Below, one piece after another: positions 57,300 through 64,000 of a DNA stretch of 64,000 bases; the stretch's first letter is position 1, and each line of letters begins with the position of its first letter. The position numbers and the translations under genes were made by a program. The stretch comes from Ectobius pallidus (Eukaryota; Arthropoda; Insecta; Blattodea; Ectobiidae), in contig CAXKWD010000007.1 in assembly GCA_964059195.1 (NCBI GenBank), positions 2,356,001-2,420,000 on the forward strand. The letters are read 5' to 3'. A model generated the notes under the pieces. That model ran no database searches. It had not been told where the DNA came from and was given only the letters and a program-made list of their open reading frames with translations.

Positions 57300-57560
57300 T
57301 CAATAACCTACTCTTATACAATTCAACGGCCCTAAATAGCGTGCTTGCTCGCTCGCCCGCTTCGTGAGACAACGGGTATACTCGGCGATGTTCGTCTCTC
57401 GCAGTGTAAACTTTCACGAACAGTACAAAATTAGGAAAACCGTTTCTTTATTATATAAGGCCAAAGTGAAATGAACACAATGAACAAATATTCTAATTTT
57501 ATTTTTACTTACAATTTTCATAGCTCTGAACCACAAACATTTTTAATACGCTGCCAGCTA
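57300..57560 (+). repeat. 260-bp segment, unit C
   Basis: Same variants as unit B; no inverted partner within the visible part of unit C. Confidence 0.75.
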
Positions 57561-57675
57561 TTGAAGTTGTTTCCTATACACTACCAAAATTTGAACATTT
57601 TTTTTAAATTTCTCGATATAACAATATATCTCTCTACAACAATATATTTTTCTGATCCCTGTGGTATCGAGATTT

Positions 57676-57986
57676 CACTGTAGTCTAATAACTTTATAAT
57701 AAATTTCATAATAATGAGAAATGAAGGTGCTAAGAACAATTCAGGGGAAAACTTTATTAGATAAGATACACAATACAGAAATTAGGAACAAATGCCAAAT
57801 TCAGGACATAACTAAATTTACCAATGACAGAAGAAATTTTTGGAAAGAACACGTAGATAGAATGGAAAACAATCGCCTAGCAAAAAAGGCTCAAGAAAGC
57901 AGACCAAACGGAAAAAGATTAAGAGGAAGACCTGCTACGAGATGGAAAGACAGTACACATGACTCATCTGTGGAATAAAGGGGAAA
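57676..57986 (+). pseudogene. LINE RT C-terminal fragment, unit C
   Basis: Duplicate of 7780-8090; same Asn as unit B. Confidence 0.65.
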
Positions 57987-58091
57987 TAAACAGGATGCCA
58001 TCCTACATCACAAGAATAAGAAGAGAGAATAGTCTAAGAAAATGAAATAAGTTACAATATTTTCATAATTACTCATATATTTGAAACACTA

Positions 58092-58392
58092 AAAGGTAAA
58101 GTGATCTCTATACAGGCCATGGAGGCCCAGAGGGTTCCAGGAGGTTGAAGCTCCCAGATTTTGGACATTCGGCACATGAAGGGGGTAAGGTCAGCATTAA
58201 GCACCGGCCGCCTTTACCCCCAGGATTGCTCCTGGTACTCATTTCTGTTAGAGGTTGAGTCGACCCCAGGGCCATAGTGCCACCAGAAGGATTAGAACAA
58301 TTGAAAAACTCAACGACCTCATCGGGAATGGAACCCGCAACCTTCCGGTTTGTAGCGCAGCGCCTCAACCACTACGCTACGGCGTACTCCCC
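58092..58392 (-). mobile_element. tRNA-derived SINE, unit C
   Basis: Duplicate of 8191-8491. Confidence 0.7.
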
Positions 58393-59246
58393 ATTTGAAA
58401 GACAAGTCTTTACATATTCATACAATCTTGCCTAACACTTTTACGTTACCTTTCGCTAACTGCTAAGGAGTAGGGCGCAGTCAAAGAAAAACTATTTTCT
58501 CCATAAAGATTGGGAATTACATTTTTTTTTTATTCAAAGGGATGAAAATGAGTTATGTTGGGCAACAATTCGCTTTATTTTGCATTTCATCCTTAGACGA
58601 CACTTCAATACGAATCATGGGAAATGTATCGTTTCATGTATTTTTTTTTCTTATAAGCTGTATGCAATAAACTAATAAATTATGAAATGAAGTTATCCAT
58701 TAATATTTAACTGCGACAAATGATTTTGCACTAAAAATCTCAAGATATGCGTAATATAAGTCTCTTTGCATTAACATCAGAATTGATCTATTGTAGGGGA
58801 CGAGAGGTAAAAGCCTAAAAAGGCAAACACAAAATCGAACAAAATAATAAAAATCCCTTTAGGCAGGCCTACAGGCGGAGGTAGATTTCGAAGTGCTTTT
58901 GGTTTAATTTATTGTCGCTGCATAGCACTCTTCTTCTTTAGCCTTGGCATGGCAAACCTGCAGTAAAGAGGAAGAGCCTACAATAAATTGTTTTGACAAC
59001 AATAATAGGATATAATATTCTGGGAGGCCGTGCGCAAGATCAGCAATGAATAAAATTAGCAAAGCCGCTAAACAAGACAAAATTATGATATTATAATAAT
59101 TCTTTCAAGTGTTATTATTTTCAAACATTAAAATCTCGCGTCATATGAGTGCTATCAAGAAACTATTTATTAATTTGTAGAGTTCTCATCAAGAGCTTTT
59201 CAACGATACTCCACAAGACATGGTTTCAAAAGTTTCGAATTTTCAT

Positions 59247-59276
59247 CCCCCACCCCCACCCCCACCCCCACCCCCA
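59247..59276 (+). repeat. CCCCCA microsatellite, five units, unit C
   Basis: Same length as unit B. Confidence 0.95.
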
Positions 59277-59891
59277 CCCTCACTCGAACCTCCGAATCGT
59301 TGGTGTCACTGTGAACTCCATAGGGAGTACTCTAATTTATTCAAAGAAAGTTTCCCTCTATACTTCATAGGGGCCGAGATATACATTTTTAAAAATTTCA
59401 ACCCCCTCCCCCGACCACCCCCTTGGGCCAATTTTGCCCATTAACGAACTTGTCCGAACTATTGGGCCTAGAAATAACATAATAAAATTTGGTTCAAATA
59501 TCTTCAAAATTACGGCCGCTATCGTGTAAAGATATAAATATATATATATATAAATATCACAATTTTTTTTTTTGAACGGGCGGTGGTTTCGTACTTAGGG
59601 GAGCATGAAACGTAAAGATATGAGAGAATTTTTCGAAAATCATAAAGTGGTATCCATTGCAATAGGTAGATTTTTCTTCGAAAATCTACCTAAAAAAGCC
59701 ACAGGAAAACAATTGGTGCGTGTCAGCTACCACATTTCTAAATATATTGCGGACAAATGAAATCACAATGGGGAGAATGTTGAAGACTGTTTAGTTTTAG
59801 CTGCCGAAGATGTTTGCCCTAACATAGTCGAACAATTTAAATGTATCAGCTAGTCACCTCACACGGAATAGTGGAACTTAGTTCTGATGTA

Positions 59892-60302
59892 GTCCACCGC
59901 TGTGGCGTAGGGGATGTGTTCGCTCCTCTCACGCAGCGGGCCCGGATTCGAATCCTGGTCGGGACAAGTTACGTAGGTGGGGTTTTTCTTCACCTGTGAG
60001 ACAAATGTCGGGTAACTTTAGGCCCTTGTGGTCCCCGGATATCATCTGGCCGTCATTATCATCTTCATCCCCATCCTCGCCTTGTTTGGAGTGTGTGAAT
60101 GGTGTATCTCGTCCTATGTGTTCGTGTTGTCTCGGAGGTGTCCCCGGCATTGGGCTGATTACTCATCCGGGAGGTCCTCCATGTCCTTGTCTGGTCAAAA
60201 AAGTATGTATGTGATCCATAGATGATCCTTCTCCCGACAGGCCCGGACGGCTTGATCGGTTAAATCCTAAAAGGGAGAGGTAACACTAAGACAAAGCAAG
60301 CA
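59892..60302 (+). mobile_element. tRNA-derived SINE, unit C
   Basis: Duplicate of the unit A copy, same flanking repeats. Confidence 0.85.
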
Positions 60303-60326
60303 AGCTCTGATGTAGAGTGACAATTA

Positions 60327-60527
60327 ATGAATAAAGTACAAACTATGAAGCGGTATTCCTTAGCACTGGACGAGAGCACAAATAATGAAGATACAGCTCA
60401 ATCAGAGGCAGACAGAAGGGTTTCTAGATATATCACACACGTGGCATTGATATATTTGAGGCAATTTTGCATGTTACAAAAAATAACTAAAACTCCTATA
60501 GACAAACTTCAACAATATTGGAACTAA
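60327..60527 (+). pseudogene. hAT-type transposase remnant, unit C
   Basis: Duplicate of 10438-10638. Confidence 0.6.
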
Positions 60528-60577
60528 CAGAATTTCAATTTGAAATTATTGATATTATTAATTATAATAGTAATAAC

Positions 60578-61351
60578 CAGTGCTTTTTTTGTGACGGTAC
60601 GCAACGGTACGCAGTACCGGCACCTTTTTTCCCTTCAAAAAAATTGGATATTACCCGGAATATTCCTTTCACAATTCCTATAAAATTATGGCCTTGTTTG
60701 TTGGTTTTGTTAGATTTCTACGTACATAATAGCCTACACACGAGCACATGATAGTTTCTGTAAATTGCCGTGGCTACTGGACTGCAAGAGGGTTGGGGTG
60801 GGTTTTCCAGCCCTCGGCAAACTGCTCCTGTGGACAAGGCCATTCTGACAGTACCAGTGCTAATGCAGTAACAAACAAGTAGTAAACAGCTAACCACCAT
60901 AGTTAATCAGGGGTTAGTGCATGTTTAAATTTAACTGCATTCGTTGCTTACATATAATTTGAAAAGAAAACCCTTCATTTGTGTTGCAGAGGCAAGTAAA
61001 TTCACAGTTGTTTAGTACGATTATAGGAACAAGGGGTGCATGTTGTTCACAAGTTAAATGAGTAAAATAAGAAATTATTATGTAATGATGAGCAATAAAA
61101 GAAAGCATGACGATGTTTTTGAAGTATCTCATAAACTGCACACAGCGAATAAAATTAATCTTTAGAGAACGTCACAAGTACTGGTGATATTACTGCAATT
61201 CAGGGAAGAAACATTTCTGGCCATGATAGGCCTGACTATTCGACATTAACTTAGAAAAATGACTTCTGGGAGAAGTGTGGGAGCTCCCGTGTGATTAAGT
61301 TTAAAAGTTTCGGTGAGTACCGCCACCTTCTTTGTTAGAAAAAAAGCACTG
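60578..61351. mobile_element. 774-bp hAT-like element, unit C
   Basis: Duplicate of 10689-11462 with the same GTAATAAC flanks. Confidence 0.88.
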
Positions 61352-62482
61352 GTAATAACAATACTGATAGTGAAAACTCAGAAACAAATCATTAAAATTT
61401 CAAACAAATACACACTTCTACGAACAACTTCACAAAAGAGGTATCCCATTTCCCATTCCGAATGTGGAGTAAGATGTTACGACGATTCTCCTTCACCATG
61501 AGCTCCCTACCCCTGGTTTAGAGTAATTGTTCTCGCTCCCTTGACACCTGCATTGTTCATCATCTTCATCTTATTCTACTTATTCGTCTTCTTCTGGGTG
61601 TTGGCCTCGGTCTGAATTTTGCCAGGTAGCCAGTGTTTTTGTGTTGGGAGTAATCGGCCCTGGAATAGGGATAATCGTGACTCGGCAAAATGTTTATGTG
61701 AATATGATCATGACGTGCAATATTATAATAACTTTTACACCCAGGTATGTATCGGAATTTTGTGTGTGTAAACTACAGGAATTGAATGTTTTACAGGAAC
61801 TATAAATCAGGTCATATTGGGACGTATTGGATGACCGAAAATGCACATTGATCACCTACTCCACAAACAAATGAAGGCTTCATGTGCTTGAAGAGCAGGT
61901 GAAGGATATCTACTGTTGGTGATGGTAGTATGCGAAGAACTGACGTCGAAAATGGGACTTCTTTTGTGAAGTTGTTCAAAGAACTGTGTATTTGTTTGAA
62001 ATTTTAATGATGAATGCTGCTCAGTTGTTTTATTACAATTAATATCAATAATTTCAAATTGAATTTTGTTGGTGCCAATATTATTGAATGTTTTAGTTAT
62101 TTTAGGTTTTCGATTACTCAGACGGTTCTCTTAGGTTTCATAAAACCTAGTGTTACTCTAAATAAAAAAATTAAAAAAAAAGGTAACGTGGAATATCACT
62201 CTACACAGGTGTATTGCGAATACAAACACATCAATTTATCGACACTCTCGATGTATGCCCTTCACATGACATTAATGTATTTCCGCATATTTCAGTCAAT
62301 AACAGATAAGCCTATATTTCAAAGCTAGTTTCAACACAAAGGCCTGTAGTGCCAACAAAGAATAGGCTGTAAAGCGAAGAGAGAACCTTTCTTCTTTGTG
62401 ACATCTGAACAATTCGGCGCTATGAGGTATGTAGGCTATGTGAGATCATCTACTGACAAAATATGAAAAGCTCAACATGAAC

Positions 62483-62762
62483 CAAGGGCGGATCCACGGG
62501 GGGGGGGGGAAATGGGGGAAATTCCCCCCCCCCCAAACTTTGTAACATTAAGCACAAATTATTCAAAATTTATTTAACATAACCCAAATACTTAAATTAA
62601 TGCAACGACATTGATTATTTTGAAATACCTTTGTAAGAAAATGCTGAAATGTTCATTTTATTTTCAATTGTGTACTGGGAATAATTAATTTTTATGAGTA
62701 AAAACTTCCCTCTCTACTTTGGTTCCCCCTCCCCCCAAAATGTCTCTCTGGATCCCCCCCTG
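62483..62762. mobile_element. 280-bp hAT-type MITE, unit C
   Basis: Same insertion as in unit B, so it predates the B/C duplication. Confidence 0.9.
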
Positions 62763-63441
62763 ACATGAACTGACCAGACGCTAAGGACATTTTCTGTAGA
62801 CTTTCTCCAGACTACATGTAGGTTGTACATACAAACACTCTCAACGTCGGCCCTTTCTCCCTCAGAACAACTTACATGTTATCTTCATTTAAATCAGTTT
62901 CCTTTCCCAAGATGGAGAGTGCAGCCGTGAGGGGACAAAGAACAAATGGCAGGCTATCCACCCTTAAAGGTTCCTATTACTTTTGGGTTACAACAAAACT
63001 GCCTGGTTTGTAAGCTCTCTAAAATAATTGGAACGCCTGCAGTAAGCTTCATATTTATGTAAACAAATAAAAACACAAGAGTTACATGAAATAAGTTCTA
63101 TCATAACCACTGCTGGCAAACTATATGAATACATAGACCGTCTGATTGCTGATTTAATTTCAAGAAAATGCTTTATGTGCAATATCGAAATGAGATATAT
63201 GACAGATTTAAACAAATGCGAGTATTGATATTTTATTGTTTTATTATACCTATTATACCTAGGTATTACGAATTATTGTGGTGGAAAATTATGACAGCCA
63301 ATAAAGATTTTGTAATAATCCTCAATTTATTATTACAGAACACACATTCAGAAAAGTAGCGGCGCATGAATTTGTTTCCAAGAAGAATTAATGTAGCTTA
63401 ACAGATTCCAAACGCTCAATTATAGATAAAGAATTATTATA

Positions 63442-63640
63442 TAGCAAACATGCCTAATTTCGCAGTATCTTTTTATTTTATTTATTGCAAAATTGGGAAC
63501 AGTAGTAGAAATATTTCATCTTATTCATCAAAGAGGACATCTTCTCTTCTGTTTTATATATATTTTTTATTTTCCATTACTGTTCCTGATTTTGCAGTAA
63601 ATAAAATAAAAAGATACTGCGAAATTAGGCACGATTGCCC
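63442..63640. mobile_element. 199-bp fold-back MITE with TA flanks, unit C
   Basis: Same insertion as unit B. Confidence 0.85.
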
Positions 63641-63761
63641 TACTTGTATATAAATAATTGTAACACGATATATTTGAGTTTATCTTTATTTTCCACCCTT
63701 CTTCGCATTTTAATTTCTACATTTAAGATGTCTGAAAATTTAATTGTCCTAGTGTACATAC

Positions 63762-64000
63762 GGTCGGCCGCAGTCGATGGGTTTTTCAAGACGTAAAAAT
63801 CCTGGGCACGGAGTCCTACGGGAGGGACTTTAAGTTGGGGGACCCGCGTCGTAGATTTACAGCACGTAAAAGAACTCCAAGCCTAAATTAGATCCTCTGC
63901 ACAAAATTTGTCGGCCCTTTCACGTCCAAGTAATACCTTAGTTTCCGGATGGAGGTTAAGGGGCGATGGGCTTACCACGTGTCCCTCTGCCCTCTCTAGG
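63762..64000 (+). mobile_element. Headless SINE, unit C, cut by window end
   Basis: Same deletion as unit B, so the head was lost before the B/C duplication. Confidence 0.65.

Larger units (their letters stand above)
49846..64000 (+). repeat. Tandem segmental duplication, unit C (cut by window end)
   Basis: Follows unit B base for base from 52279 to 64000, including the 280-bp hAT MITE, the 153-bp extra segment and the 199-bp TA-flanked MITE. The right boundary of the duplication is not reached, so more copies may follow. Confidence 0.9.

Overview
This is animal, almost certainly insect, nuclear DNA. It is AT-rich, has almost no long ORFs, and is packed with transposable elements (Helitrons, Tc1/mariner, hAT, Harbinger-type MITEs, tRNA-derived SINEs, several LINE lineages and a Penelope-like fragment). 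The only host genes I recognise are three intron-less, divergent ionotropic receptor (IR) chemosensory genes. A large, tandem, single-exon IR family fits Blattodea best (cockroach or termite, most likely a cockroach). The order is inferred from gene family and genome style, not from a diagnostic marker.

Layout: the window is a tandem array of a segmental duplication. Unit A (1-23829) begins inside an IR gene. Unit B (23830-49845) and unit C (49846-64000, cut by the window edge) start at the same point of the next two IR genes. The repeat periods, read from matched positions, are 23,880 bp (A to B) and 26,016 bp (B to C). Each unit contains the 3' half of an IR gene, then about 12.5 kb of noncoding DNA nearly identical in all three units, then a unit-specific tail, then the 5' half of the next IR gene. 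The shared block carries the same ordered set of old insertions: a Tc1-like remnant, a small MITE, LINE pieces, a Penelope GIY-YIG piece, an antisense SINE, a C-rich microsatellite, a sense SINE and a 774-bp hAT-like element. The tails differ. Unit A has a 6.45-kb Helitron block interrupted by a 3.3-kb LINE-containing insertion, an antisense SINE, a 247-bp MITE and a large internal deletion. Unit B has two MITEs, a separate Helitron, a Harbinger-type MITE with nested insertions and a nearly complete but dead RTE-like LINE.

Genes: IR-C (48921-50726) is a complete 601-codon receptor with signal peptide, ligand-binding lobes and three membrane segments. IR-B (22941-24710) has an open frame but appears to have lost its original start and signal peptide. 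IR-A is cut by the window edge and ends three codons early because of a 53-bp deletion. IR-B and IR-C differ at 73 of 589 aligned residues, mostly in the ligand-binding lobes, while a 72-residue block containing the first membrane segment and pore loop is identical. The noncoding 3' flanks are almost identical, so the receptor coding sequence has diverged more than its surroundings.

Because the units are near-identical, one unit often holds a filled insertion site while another holds the empty site. This let me define many elements exactly, with target-site duplications, from this window alone. All similarity figures are by-eye counts, not computed alignments.
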